From positions 4,853 through 68,852 of the forward strand of contig NZ_JAXMJI010000096.1 of NCBI RefSeq assembly GCF_034376665.1: a DNA stretch of 64,000 bases, read 5' to 3'. Source of the stretch: Allopontixanthobacter sp034376665. GTDB lineage: Bacteria; Pseudomonadota; Alphaproteobacteria; Sphingomonadales; Sphingomonadaceae. Positions within the stretch are counted from its first letter, which is position 1; each line of letters begins with the position of its first letter. The notes under the pieces are model-generated. The model did no database searches. It was not told where the DNA came from and saw only the letters and a program-made list of their open reading frames with translations. The position numbers were made by a program, and so were the translations under genes. Positions 1 through 8,547 of the stretch are shown here, piece after piece.

Positions 1-318
1 AAAGTGCTGCAATTGACCAGCCCGAGCAGCCAGCCCAATTTCTATGGTTTCAGCCCACCGCCAGCGCCGGAACTGATTGCCTTCGCTCGCACGAAAGGCC
101 CGGCAATCTCCCTGTCCAAAGGCCTCGACCGGGATCGCGGTGTGGACGAAACCGGCGGCCAGATGGCGGTTTTCGGAAGGCTCGGTTCGCGCCCCTTCAC
201 CCGCGCCGAAATGGAGAAGCTGTTCCTGACCAGCGGCGGCATCCCGTGGAAAGTCAGCGACGAGCCGGACATGAACGCATGGGTCGGCAGTTACGGCGGA
301 CCATGGCGGAGCAACTAG
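1..318 (+). CDS. C-terminal part of an unrecognised protein (cut by window edge)
   Basis: The reading frame is open from the first base, so this is the end of a longer gene; only about 105 residues are present. The visible part is hydrophilic, with a Pro-rich stretch (GFSPPPAPEL) near its start and a Gly/Trp-rich end (SYGGPWRSN). There is no membrane segment and no motif I can assign. The stop lies 35 bases from the convergent phosphodiesterase-like gene. The internal GTG at base 4 is an unlikely true start because it falls inside the open frame at the edge. Confidence 0.6.
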   Translation, partial: KVLQLTSPSSQPNFYGFSPPPAPELIAFARTKGPAISLSKGLDRDRGVDETGGQMAVFGRLGSRPFTRAEMEKLFLTSGGIPWKVSDEPDMNAWVGSYGGPWRSN

Positions 319-353
319 CTGCGGGTCTGCATCACGCCCGTATCTAACGAGAG

Positions 354-1202
354 CTATTCGCGCTCGGCAATCATATCGCGGATCATCGGCTGCAACGCCG
401 CGCCATAGGAAGCGAGCACTTCCCAGTCGCTGACCGTTTCATAGTGCGTCACCAGCGTGCCGTTTTCCCAGCGGTGGAGCGCATAGGTTGTCGGCTCGGT
501 GGTGATCAAGGCGCGACTGTCGGGCGTGTCGGGGTCGATTTCGCGCAGGTCCATTGCCACCAGCGGGGCGACCGAGGACGTAACCGACACGGGAATGCCG
601 CAAAACGTCGAATGGATCGGGCGGTGCAAATGGCCGCAGTGGATGGCCAGGATCTGGCGATGGCCCTCCACCGCTTCGCCAAAGCGGCGGACCCATGCTT
701 CGTCGGCACCGGGGTCCATCCAGCCGACCCCGGCGACGACCGGTGGATGGTGCATGAAGATCAGCGTCGGCGTGCCGGGATGCGCGGCCAGTTCGGCGGC
801 CAGCCAATCCCGCCGTGCTTCGCAGAATGCCCCGCCGTGACGACCGATTTCGAGCGTATCGAGCAAGAGTATCCGGAGCCCCTCGCGTTCCACCGCATAG
901 TGGACGAAGCCGCCGTGTGTCGGTGTGTCCGGAAAGGCATTAAGCAGTTCGGCCCGCGTGTCGTGATTGCCGACCATGGGGTAGACGGGAAACGGGCAGA
1001 CGCTCAACAGGGCCGCAGTCTTTTCGAAGCTCTCGCGGTCGCCGTGGTCGGTCAGATCGCCGGACAGTACCAGCATGTCGATCGGATTGGGGGATTCCAG
1101 TATCCGGTCCAGCGTTTTGCGGAACCGGATGCGGTTGAGTTCCTCGGGCTTCGCATCGGGATCGAACCCGATGTGAATGTCGGTCATCTGCGCAATTAGC
1201 AC
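354..1202 (-). CDS. CpdA-like metallophosphoesterase (possible 3',5'-cyclic nucleotide phosphodiesterase)
   Basis: The 282-residue protein has the complete class III phosphodiesterase metal-binding set in order: DIH near residue 8, SGDLTDHGD, GNHD, MHHPP and CGHLHR. Length and motif spacing match CpdA-type cAMP phosphodiesterases (about 275 residues). Family members also hydrolyse other phosphodiesters, so the substrate is inferred. It starts with GTG (VLIAQMTDIH). It lies 56 bases downstream of the FHA-decaheme cytochrome gene on the same strand. That puts a possible cAMP-degrading enzyme beside a protein with two cyclic-nucleotide-binding domains, which favours cAMP as the substrate without proving it. 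Confidence 0.85.
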   Translation of the reverse strand: MLIAQMTDIHIGFDPDAKPEELNRIRFRKTLDRILESPNPIDMLVLSGDLTDHGDRESFEKTAALLSVCPFPVYPMVGNHDTRAELLNAFPDTPTHGGFVHYAVEREGLRILLLDTLEIGRHGGAFCEARRDWLAAELAAHPGTPTLIFMHHPPVVAGVGWMDPGADEAWVRRFGEAVEGHRQILAIHCGHLHRPIHSTFCGIPVSVTSSVAPLVAMDLREIDPDTPDSRALITTEPTTYALHRWENGTLVTHYETVSDWEVLASYGAALQPMIRDMIAERE

Positions 1203-1258
1203 GCTGGTTTACCGATGTGTAGAATGTCCCCCGTCATGACGCCCCCAACCATAACGCG

Positions 1259-3094
1259 CTATTCCGATTTTCGTCCAAGCATCGCCAGGAACTGGTTTAT
1301 GCCCTGTTTCTGCCGTTTCGGCAAATTGGGCCCCGTCGGCCCTTGGGCCAGGGGAGCAGCCTTGATTTCGGACTGATCCCCCTTGCCCTTGGGATGATAG
1401 GCGTGACACATCGCGCAGCCTGACGGGACGTCGGCTTTGGTGTCGCTTTCGCCCATGTGGCAAGTGCGGCACGTGGCGAGCGGCGGCAGCAGCAGATCGG
1501 CCGAAGCCTTCGAACTGTCCGCCTTGTGACAGGTGGCACATTTCTCCTGTTTGTGCGGTTCGTGGTCAAACCGGCCGTTGATCAGGAAATGGTCCCGCAG
1601 ATTGACCGGCATCACGTCCGGCTTGCCATTGGTGGTAGTGGGGATGTGGCATTCCCCGCACACCCCGTCTTTCGCCATTGCCCGATTGACGGCGACCAGG
1701 GACCGGACCGGGGGGCCGAAATTCTGGTAATAGAGGCCGCCCCTCGAATATTCGCCGGGGCGTTGGCGTCCGCGGAGCATTCCGTTATTGGCAGAGCTGC
1801 GCGGTGCGCGGTCCAGCGCGGCCAGATCGGCGCGCATCTGTTCGACATCGCCGTGCTGCAGCGTGCGGAAGGTGGTTCCGACCTTGTCATACACCAGGCT
1901 GTGGCAGCTCTCGCAGTCCTCCTCCATGTTGACCGGCAGGAAACCGACCTCGTCGGCGGTGGGCGTGTGGCAATCGGCGCATACCAGCGATGATCCGTAG
2001 CCTTCCTTGGTACCAAGCCGGCTGGCCATTTTCGCCACTCCGCCGCTTCGCTGCAAATGAATATCATGCGGGAAGATCAGGCCGCTGTATTCCTTCGGCT
2101 TGCCGGACAGCGGCACCCGGACGGGCCTGGTCTGCCCCGGCGCGGTGAACACCGCCGCCTGCAATTGCGGATGGCTGGTGCCGAAATCGGCGGCGTTGAC
2201 CAGTTTCGTGTCGGTCAGCCGCGTGTCCATCGTATCGTGGCAATCGGCGCAGAATTGCTGCGCGGCAGGCTCCATTCGGCCCGCGCCCTCGTGCTCGGTA
2301 TGGCAGGTGGTGCAGGAGCCGGGACCTTCCTTGCCGAACTGCTCCGCCACGGCCCATTGCAGCGCATCACCGGTGGACATCGGGCCGCGCCCGGTCAACT
2401 GGCGGGGCTTGTCCGCATGATCGGCAATATCTTCGTGGCAGGTCAGGCAGGTCGTATCCTGAACCGACTGGAAGGGTTCGGCGTGGCAGGCCTCACAATT
2501 ATCCTCCAGCGCGTGATGCGCCTGGCTGAGCGAGCCGGTGCTCCAGCTGGCGTCCATCACCACGGCGCCCTTGCTGTGCGGAGCGTCAGCCGTCGTTGAG
2601 GCGGCCGGGCGGGTCAGGTGCGAATAGATCGGCACGGCCAGGAAGGCGGCCAGGATCGCCGTGAGCGCCAACCATGCGCTCGCCCGCTTGCCCGGAAGTG
2701 TGCCGGCGAGGGAGAAGCCTGCCAGATCGTCGCTCGACGGGGCGGCATTTTCGGCTTGGCTGATGGTGATGGTCGGCGGTCCCGGCCCGTCCTGGGAGAG
2801 TACCAGGCGATAGCTGCCGAAGCCGAGTTCGGCCCCTTCGTGCGGGTCGATCTGGCCCGATTTGGTGACTCGTCCGTCGAGATGAAAACCGAGCGTGCCC
2901 GCCGCCTCCACCCGCAGTTTCCGGAAGTCCAACTGATCGATCCGGGCGTGATATTGCTCCACCGCCAGATCGGGCAGGTGGATATCGTTGTCGGCCCCGC
3001 GGCCAATCGTGATCGTATCGTCCTCCACTGCGCGGTCGCGAATGATTTCGCGCCCGTCTGCGGTCAGATCAATTGTCCGGATCAGGAATGCCAT
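1259..3094 (-). CDS. FHA domain - transmembrane - decaheme c-type cytochrome
   Basis: A 611-residue protein. Residues 1-100 look like an FHA domain (TIGRGADNDIHLPD), residues 139-158 form one transmembrane helix, and the rest holds ten CxxCH haem-attachment motifs (CEACH, CLTCH, CTTCH, CADCH twice, CESCH, CGECH, CATCH, CRTCH, CAMCH). The expected topology is FHA in the cytoplasm and haems in the periplasm. The usual FHA Ser before the conserved His is absent (VEQYHARI), so phosphothreonine binding is doubtful. The start at MAFLIRT lies 10 bases after the stop of the cytochrome b-like gene; an in-frame ATG 39 bases upstream would overlap that gene. Probable terminal or relay haem module of the upstream redox proteins. 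Confidence 0.88.
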   Translation of the reverse strand: MAFLIRTIDLTADGREIIRDRAVEDDTITIGRGADNDIHLPDLAVEQYHARIDQLDFRKLRVEAAGTLGFHLDGRVTKSGQIDPHEGAELGFGSYRLVLSQDGPGPPTITISQAENAAPSSDDLAGFSLAGTLPGKRASAWLALTAILAAFLAVPIYSHLTRPAASTTADAPHSKGAVVMDASWSTGSLSQAHHALEDNCEACHAEPFQSVQDTTCLTCHEDIADHADKPRQLTGRGPMSTGDALQWAVAEQFGKEGPGSCTTCHTEHEGAGRMEPAAQQFCADCHDTMDTRLTDTKLVNAADFGTSHPQLQAAVFTAPGQTRPVRVPLSGKPKEYSGLIFPHDIHLQRSGGVAKMASRLGTKEGYGSSLVCADCHTPTADEVGFLPVNMEEDCESCHSLVYDKVGTTFRTLQHGDVEQMRADLAALDRAPRSSANNGMLRGRQRPGEYSRGGLYYQNFGPPVRSLVAVNRAMAKDGVCGECHIPTTTNGKPDVMPVNLRDHFLINGRFDHEPHKQEKCATCHKADSSKASADLLLPPLATCRTCHMGESDTKADVPSGCAMCHAYHPKGKGDQSEIKAAPLAQGPTGPNLPKRQKQGINQFLAMLGRKSE

Positions 3095-3104
3095 GTCGCC
3101 GCCC

Positions 3105-3986
3105 TCACCAGTAATAGAACACGCTGATGACATGCGCGGTGAGCGCGGCCAGCAATGCGATGGTTACGGGAATGTGGATATATAGCCATACCTCCAGCAG
3201 CGCCCGGATGCGCAGGTGCCGGCGGATCTGGTCGAGCTGGCTCTTGCGGCGGCCCAGCAGGGCGCGGACCTTGTCCTTGGGATCGTCGCTGCCCACCGGC
3301 CGCGACCAGTCGTCGGCGAAATAGGCGAGTGCGCGGGTGGTGGCGCATTTGCGGTAACGCCCGCTCAGCCGCGATCCGATGCCCCAATCGAAAGTACCCT
3401 GTTCCAGTGCGGCAATTACCAGGTCCGATTCCTCGCGCCCCAAGGGCTGGGCAGCGGATTGCAACTGCCGGTCGATGGCGGCGAGCGCCTCGACCATCTG
3501 GCTACGGGTCATTTCCCTGGCGTTGTTGCTCAGCGATGCGGGCAATGTGGCATAGACGGCGACGCCGTAAATGCCCGACAGGATCACCACCATCATCAGG
3601 ACATAGGCGAGCGTGTGGACATTCCAGCCCAGTTGGAACCCGGTGTGGAGCGTGCCGATCACGATCAGCGCAAGGCCGAGATACACATGCGCCGATGTCC
3701 AAGCCTTCAGTGACCAGCGGCCCGCGGTGATGTTGCGTTTACGGATACCGAGCAGCGACAGCCACACGATGAGCAACGCCCCGATGGTGCCCAGCGTATA
3801 GCCGTACCAGCTGCCGCCATTGTGGCGCGGGCTCACGTCGATCCAGAAATAACTGACGATGGCGACCAGGCACAGGACCAGCGCCACCTTGAGCCAGCGC
3901 ATGTTCCGGTGCGACAGGAAACTTTCATGATCGGAGGATTGCCGCCGCTCGCGCTGGTTCTGCGGCTGGTCCGGGATCGTGGCCAT
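3105..3986 (-). CDS. Cytochrome b-like / ferric-reductase-like membrane protein
   Basis: A 293-residue protein with about five transmembrane segments: roughly 32-50, 62-80, 97-118, 123-147 and 264-290. A hydrophilic region of about 110 residues lies between helices 4 and 5. Histidines sit inside or at the edges of helices (H100, H114, H124, H271, H285), as expected for b-type haem ligands. No named cytochrome b family could be assigned. The ATG overlaps the stop of the upstream flavoprotein gene (TGATG), so translation is probably coupled. I infer that it carries electrons from the cytoplasmic flavin/iron-sulfur protein across the membrane to the decaheme cytochrome. Confidence 0.8.
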   Translation of the reverse strand: MATIPDQPQNQRERRQSSDHESFLSHRNMRWLKVALVLCLVAIVSYFWIDVSPRHNGGSWYGYTLGTIGALLIVWLSLLGIRKRNITAGRWSLKAWTSAHVYLGLALIVIGTLHTGFQLGWNVHTLAYVLMMVVILSGIYGVAVYATLPASLSNNAREMTRSQMVEALAAIDRQLQSAAQPLGREESDLVIAALEQGTFDWGIGSRLSGRYRKCATTRALAYFADDWSRPVGSDDPKDKVRALLGRRKSQLDQIRRHLRIRALLEVWLYIHIPVTIALLAALTAHVISVFYYW

Positions 3987-6454
3987 CAGCCTGCATCCTC
4001 CGACAATTTGGTGAAGGTGAGGAATTTCTCCGGAGTCACGCGGATGGCCGCGCCGGTGGGGCAGGCGCGGACGCAGGCCGGGCCGCCATCGATACCCGAA
4101 CACATGTCGCATTTGATCGCGACCTTGGGGCTTTCCCTGCCTTGCTTTTCGGCGGTCTTCTTGCGCCAGCTATAGCTTGCCTCGCCCGGGCCGGGGCCTG
4201 CGCCGAACATCAGCCAGCTGAGCAGGGACGGTTTCTCGGGCGGCTTGGCATCCATCCGGATCACCCCGTAGGGGCAGTTGCGCTGGCAGTTGCCGCAGCC
4301 GATGCAGGTATCGTCGATGAACACTTCGCCGTCCGGTCCGCGTTTGATCGCGTTGGGCGGGCAATCGGCCATGCAATGCGGGTGTTCGCAGTGGCGGCAG
4401 GATGTCGGCACATGGAGATGGGCGTAGGTCCGCCCGGCCTCCCGGTCCAGCCGGGATAATCCGTCGTGGCTGTCGGCGCAGGCTTTCTCGCAATTGTCGC
4501 AGCCGACGCACAGCTTCTCGTCGATCAGCAGCACATCGGTTGCCTCGCCGATGCCGTTGTCGATCAGGAACCGCGCGGTTTCGGAATACATGTCGACCGC
4601 GCTGCCGAAGCTGTCCTTGGGGCTTTCGATGAACGAATTGACCTCGCGCCGCGATGCCATTTCCGCCATCGCCTTGGCGCGCAGTGCGGGCTTGCGGTCC
4701 AGCAGCGCCACAAAGGCTTCGCCGGGGAACCGCACGACTTCGCTCTTGATTGCGGCCTTGACCGTGGCATTGCGGGGCGACCCATCGACAATTGCCATTT
4801 CGCCGAAGCAGGAGCCCGCGGGCAGGTAGGACAGGAATACCGGAGCGCCGCCGATCATTTTCTCGACGATCATCGACCCGCGCCGGATGACATAGACGTC
4901 CTTGTCCTCGGCGCCCTCGGTTACCACCACCTGTCCCGCGCGCACATCGACCAGCTCGGCGGCCTCGACAAGCTGCGCCACATCGGCCTTGGTCAGGCCG
5001 GACCCGAACATCTGCAGCAATTGCCGCTCGATCGAGATCGCGTTGACTGCACGCGCGGCGGAGGGCGCGGTTGCCATCAGCTTGAGCGCGGCGGTGCGGC
5101 TCAGCTCCATCACAATTGTAGGTTCGGCGGCGCGGATGGTTGAGCCGCGGCGGCGACCGGAAATCAGGCCGACTTCGCCGAAGATCGAACCTTCTTCGAT
5201 CGGAACGGTGATGGTCGGATCGGCCGGATTGACCTCGACCAGCACCGACCCCTCGGCAATGCCGAACATGGACGATCCGGGATCGTTGCGCTCGAAGATC
5301 ACCTCGCCTGCGTCGTATCCCGCAACGGTGCTGTCGAGCATCAGCTCGCGCATCTGCAGCGGTGACAGTTCCTGCAGGATCACCACATTGTTGCGGAAAG
5401 TTTCGAGCCATTGATCGACGGTTCTCACGCCGGGCAAGGCAGAGAATTTCTCCGCCAGGATCGGTTCGTCCGCGGGCTTCAGATCGAGGTTCCCATTGAG
5501 GAATTCGACCACGTCATAGCCCTGGTTCATGCAGTGCTTGATCAGCGGATATCCCGCGAGCGCGCCAATGACGTGGATTCCCTGCTGGGTGGTTTCGAAG
5601 CTGGGCGACAGCTTGGGAAAAGCGCCGCGATCCTCGCTGGTGAAATGGATCCCGCAGCCCTCCACAAATCCGCGCGGGGGCTGCGAGCCGGTGCGCGCGA
5701 TGATCCGGTCGCAGTGGATGGTTTCCTGCCCGTCACGCGTTTCCAGCACCAGCTCGCCGGGGCGGACTTCTGCCGGAGCGGTTTCCCGGCGCACGAAGAT
5801 ACGGCCCGCTGCTTCGGCTTCTTCCAGCAATTTGACGTTGGCCGATTTCGCCCGGGCAAAATCCGACCCGCGGTTGAGGATGGAGACGACATTGTTCTGC
5901 TTGGGGTCCGCAGCGAGGCCGAGCGCATTCTCTATTCCGGCGTCACCTGATCCCACCACGGTGATATGCTCGTCGAAATATTCGCCGGGATCGTCCAGCT
6001 GGTACTGGATCAGCGGCAGATCGGCACCGGGGCAGCGCAATTTGTTCGGATTGCCCTGCGTTCCGATCGCCATGATCACAGCTTCGGCATGGATCGGCAC
6101 GCCACCCTTGATTTCGATGACGAAATTGCCCGCCGCGCCGGTGATCGCTGAAACTTCGGAATTCAGCTGCACGTTGATCTTGCCCGACGCAATCTGCTCG
6201 TCCCAGGTATCCAGGATGAATTCGCGCTTGCCCGCGTCGAAATCGAGATCGGAACGAAGCACCAGATTGCTGGGCGTCGCCATGACGTGCTTGCCCTTCT
6301 GGTATTTGAAAATCGTGTCTGAGAGATGATCGGTCTTCTCGATCAGCATATGGCTCATACCCAGCGCCGCCGCACGCGCAGCTGCGCTGAGGCCGGCAGG
6401 CCCTGAACCGATTATGGCAACGCGATAGTTCGCTTTCCCATTCTCAACTGGCAT
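3986..6454 (-). CDS. FAD/NAD(P) oxidoreductase - two cyclic-nucleotide-binding domains - four-cluster ferredoxin
   Basis: An 822-residue multidomain protein. Residues 10-325 are a thioredoxin-reductase-like flavoprotein (GSGPAG at 16-21, second dinucleotide motif GSGDAG at 168-173) without the redox CxxC pair of true thioredoxin reductases. Two cNMP domains follow (about 355-470 and 485-600), each with a phosphate-binding cassette: FGEVGLISGRRRGST at 425-439 and FGEMAIVDGSPRNAT at 550-564. The end (about 645-810) has four Cys groups (CVGCDNC, CRHCEHPHC, CIGCGNC, CDMC...C), the pattern of four-cluster DmsB/HycB-type ferredoxins. No membrane segment, so cytoplasmic. It heads the operon. The predicted role is ligand-controlled NAD(P)H oxidation feeding the membrane cytochrome. 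Confidence 0.9.
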   Translation of the reverse strand: MPVENGKANYRVAIIGSGPAGLSAAARAAALGMSHMLIEKTDHLSDTIFKYQKGKHVMATPSNLVLRSDLDFDAGKREFILDTWDEQIASGKINVQLNSEVSAITGAAGNFVIEIKGGVPIHAEAVIMAIGTQGNPNKLRCPGADLPLIQYQLDDPGEYFDEHITVVGSGDAGIENALGLAADPKQNNVVSILNRGSDFARAKSANVKLLEEAEAAGRIFVRRETAPAEVRPGELVLETRDGQETIHCDRIIARTGSQPPRGFVEGCGIHFTSEDRGAFPKLSPSFETTQQGIHVIGALAGYPLIKHCMNQGYDVVEFLNGNLDLKPADEPILAEKFSALPGVRTVDQWLETFRNNVVILQELSPLQMRELMLDSTVAGYDAGEVIFERNDPGSSMFGIAEGSVLVEVNPADPTITVPIEEGSIFGEVGLISGRRRGSTIRAAEPTIVMELSRTAALKLMATAPSAARAVNAISIERQLLQMFGSGLTKADVAQLVEAAELVDVRAGQVVVTEGAEDKDVYVIRRGSMIVEKMIGGAPVFLSYLPAGSCFGEMAIVDGSPRNATVKAAIKSEVVRFPGEAFVALLDRKPALRAKAMAEMASRREVNSFIESPKDSFGSAVDMYSETARFLIDNGIGEATDVLLIDEKLCVGCDNCEKACADSHDGLSRLDREAGRTYAHLHVPTSCRHCEHPHCMADCPPNAIKRGPDGEVFIDDTCIGCGNCQRNCPYGVIRMDAKPPEKPSLLSWLMFGAGPGPGEASYSWRKKTAEKQGRESPKVAIKCDMCSGIDGGPACVRACPTGAAIRVTPEKFLTFTKLSEDAG

Positions 6455-6586
6455 GCGTGACCCCCCGAAGCGTCCCGCGACCTTTTTTTGTTATGCGATA
6501 CCATACGCAATCGGCGGCAAAGCGCCACCCCTCTATAACGGCCTGCACGGATTGCCGGATACCGGCTTCGCTGCTAATTCGCCGGG

Positions 6587-7552
6587 ATGGACAGGACAGA
6601 AATTCCAGCACCACCTGGCGATGGCGAACCCGCTCAGCCGGGCAGGAAATCGCGGATCGGGCTGTTCGCATTCCTGATGGGAACGGCCCTGGTCGTGATC
6701 GCGATCGGATACCGGGCGTTCAATCCGGTGATCTCGCCGGAGATTGCGGCGGCGAACGAGCGGGCGCCGCTGACCATCCCGGAATTGCAGGCGCTGGCGG
6801 AGAAGGACCCGCTCAATTCGAAAGCGTGGCAGGAGCTCGCCTTCGCGCATTTTTCCGCTGGCGGGTACGAACAGGCGGCGCGGGCCTATCGCCAGGCCGC
6901 CGAAGGCGATCCGGATAACGCGGTGCTGTGGTCTGCGCTGGGCGAAGCGCGGGTGATGGCGAGCGAGCGGGACCCGATGCCTGCGGACGCGGTGACGGCG
7001 TTCGAAAAGGCGATTGCTCTGGACCCGACCGATCCTCGCTCGCGCTATTTCCTCGCCGTGCGCAAGGATCTTGCCGGGGATGCTCGCGGGGCCATCGCTG
7101 ACTGGACGGCGCTGCTGAAGGATACGCCGCCGGGCGCGGTGTGGGAGGATAATCTGCGGCGCACGATCGAGCAGGTCGGCACAATCAACGGGATCGACAC
7201 CGCCCCCATGCTCGCCGCAGTGGATCGGGACCGTGCCGCCTCCGCCCCGACGGCTCCCGCGGCACTGACGGCTGGCAACGCCATTCCCGGTCCGACGCAG
7301 GACCAGATCGCCGCCGCCCGCGCTCTTCCGCCCAGCCAGCAGCAAGCGATGGCGGAAGGCATGGTGGAGCGGCTCGACGCACGGCTACGCAGCGAGCCGG
7401 GCGATGTGAATGGCTGGGTGATGCTGATGCGCAGCCGGATGACGCAGGGGCAAGCGGATCAGGCTTCCCGCGCGCTCAAGGATGCGATTGCCGCCAACCC
7501 CGCGCAGGCCGCGCGGCTGCAGGCGGAGGCGGACGCGCTCGGCGTTCGTTGA
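6587..7552 (+). CDS. Membrane-anchored TPR protein, CcmI/NrfG-like (cytochrome c maturation)
   Basis: A 321-residue protein with a single N-terminal transmembrane helix (about residues 24-42) followed by TPR repeats (LNSKAWQELAFAHFSAGGYEQA and similar) and a second TPR-like region at the C-terminus. This matches the periplasmic half of CcmI/CycH or NrfG, which present apocytochrome c to the haem ligation machinery. It is transcribed divergently from the flavin/cNMP/iron-sulfur gene across a 132-base gap. That placement fits a chaperone for the ten-haem cytochrome of that operon. No ccmA-H genes are in the window, so the assignment rests on architecture. Confidence 0.7.
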   Translation: MDRTEIPAPPGDGEPAQPGRKSRIGLFAFLMGTALVVIAIGYRAFNPVISPEIAAANERAPLTIPELQALAEKDPLNSKAWQELAFAHFSAGGYEQAARAYRQAAEGDPDNAVLWSALGEARVMASERDPMPADAVTAFEKAIALDPTDPRSRYFLAVRKDLAGDARGAIADWTALLKDTPPGAVWEDNLRRTIEQVGTINGIDTAPMLAAVDRDRAASAPTAPAALTAGNAIPGPTQDQIAAARALPPSQQQAMAEGMVERLDARLRSEPGDVNGWVMLMRSRMTQGQADQASRALKDAIAANPAQAARLQAEADALGVR

Positions 7553-7565
7553 TCCGCGGGGCTGA

Positions 7566-8432
7566 TTACAGCGTCTTGATGATCGCCGAGAAATCCAGGT
7601 CCGAATGACCTTCCGCGAATTTCTCGTACAGCGCCTTGGCATGGGCACCGAGCGGGGTTTCCATCCCGGCGCTTTCCGCCGCTTCCATCGCCAGCTTCAA
7701 ATCCTTGAGCATCAGCGCGGTGGCAAAACCGCCCTTGTAACCATTGTCCGCCGGGCTTTGCGGGCCCACGCCGGGCACCGGGCAATAGGATGTCATCGAC
7801 CAGTTCTGGCCTGAACTGACCGAGCTGATGTCATAGAAGGTCTGCGGATCGAGCCCCAGTTTCTGCGCCATGGTGAAAGCTTCGCAGGTGCCGATCATGT
7901 GGATGCCCAGCAGCATGTTGTTGCAGATCTTCGCCGCCTGCCCCGCGCCTGCACTGCCGGCATGGATCACCGCCTTGCCCATGGCGGCGAGGACCGGCTC
8001 GGCGCGGGCAAAGGCTTCCTCGCTGCCGCCGACCATGAAGGTCAGGGTGCCGCCGCTCGCCGCGGCGATGCCGCCCGATACGGGGGCATCGACCATGGCA
8101 TAACCCGCATCGGCGGCGGCTTTTTCCACCTCGCGTGCGGTCGCCACGTCGATGGTCGAACAATCCATCAGGATCGCGTCCTGCGGTGCGTTGCCGATCA
8201 CGTCCGTGGTGAACACGCGGGAAACGATCCCGCCATTGGGCAGCATGGACACCACCGCCTCCGCGCCTTGCACGGCTTCCTTCGCGGTCGGGAAAGTGTC
8301 GCACCCATTGGCCTTCGCCTGGCCCAGCGCAACCTCGCTGAGGTCGAAGGCGCGGACAGTGTGGCCGGCCTTTACGAGGTTAGCGGCCATGCCCGCGCCC
8401 ATGTTGCCAAGGCCGATAAAGGCGATTTTCAT
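7566..8432 (-). CDS. mmsB: 3-hydroxyisobutyrate dehydrogenase
   Basis: Oxidises 3-hydroxyisobutyrate to methylmalonate semialdehyde with NAD, a late step of valine breakdown. The N-terminus carries the Rossmann motif GLGNMG and the beta-hydroxyacid dehydrogenase signature follows. Further on are the substrate-binding DAPVSGG and the catalytic-lysine region AAKICNN. Length (288 residues) is normal. The start MKIAFIG is chosen because GGAGAG sits 4 bases upstream; an ATG 21 bases further up has no such site. It is the last gene of the valine operon, separated from the enoyl-CoA hydratase by a hairpin-pair repeat. Confidence 0.93.
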   Translation of the reverse strand: MKIAFIGLGNMGAGMAANLVKAGHTVRAFDLSEVALGQAKANGCDTFPTAKEAVQGAEAVVSMLPNGGIVSRVFTTDVIGNAPQDAILMDCSTIDVATAREVEKAAADAGYAMVDAPVSGGIAAASGGTLTFMVGGSEEAFARAEPVLAAMGKAVIHAGSAGAGQAAKICNNMLLGIHMIGTCEAFTMAQKLGLDPQTFYDISSVSSGQNWSMTSYCPVPGVGPQSPADNGYKGGFATALMLKDLKLAMEAAESAGMETPLGAHAKALYEKFAEGHSDLDFSAIIKTL

Positions 8433-8451
8433 GTTACTCTCCGGTTGGGTC

Positions 8452-8525
8452 ATCCCAGCGCAGGCTGGGATCGGGTTGTATCGTGTCTTTCACCAATTGC
8501 GGGCGATCCCAGCTTTCGCTGGGTT
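8452..8525. repeat. Paired REP-like hairpins between mmsB and the enoyl-CoA hydratase gene
   Basis: Two small hairpins 34 bases apart. The first is ATCCCAGC-GCAG-GCTGGGAT (8452-8471, perfect 8-bp stem). The second is ATCCCAGC-TTTC-GCTGGGTT (8506-8525). The same architecture recurs at 9344-9416. The arrangement resembles BIME-type REP pairs, and the motif is a familiar dispersed intergenic repeat in sphingomonads. It may act as an RNA processing or attenuation site inside the operon. Confidence 0.85.
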
Positions 8526-8547
8526 GACGATTTGGAAGGGCAATTGT

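Noticed and set aside
444..1199. 251-codon forward ORF opposite the metallophosphoesterase
   Set aside because: Antisense shadow of a gene with a full set of metal-binding motifs.
4170..5411. 413-codon reverse ORF within the flavin/cNMP/Fe-S gene
   Set aside because: Arg-rich alternate frame of the real coding sequence, which has complete cofactor motifs.
3986..6454. Thioredoxin reductase
   Set aside because: The flavoprotein half resembles it, but the redox CxxC is missing and 500 further residues encode cNMP and ferredoxin domains.
6494..6515. TGCG-N8-CGCA palindrome between the divergent redox and TPR genes
   Set aside because: Only 4-base arms with no match to CRP or FNR boxes; too short to call an operator.
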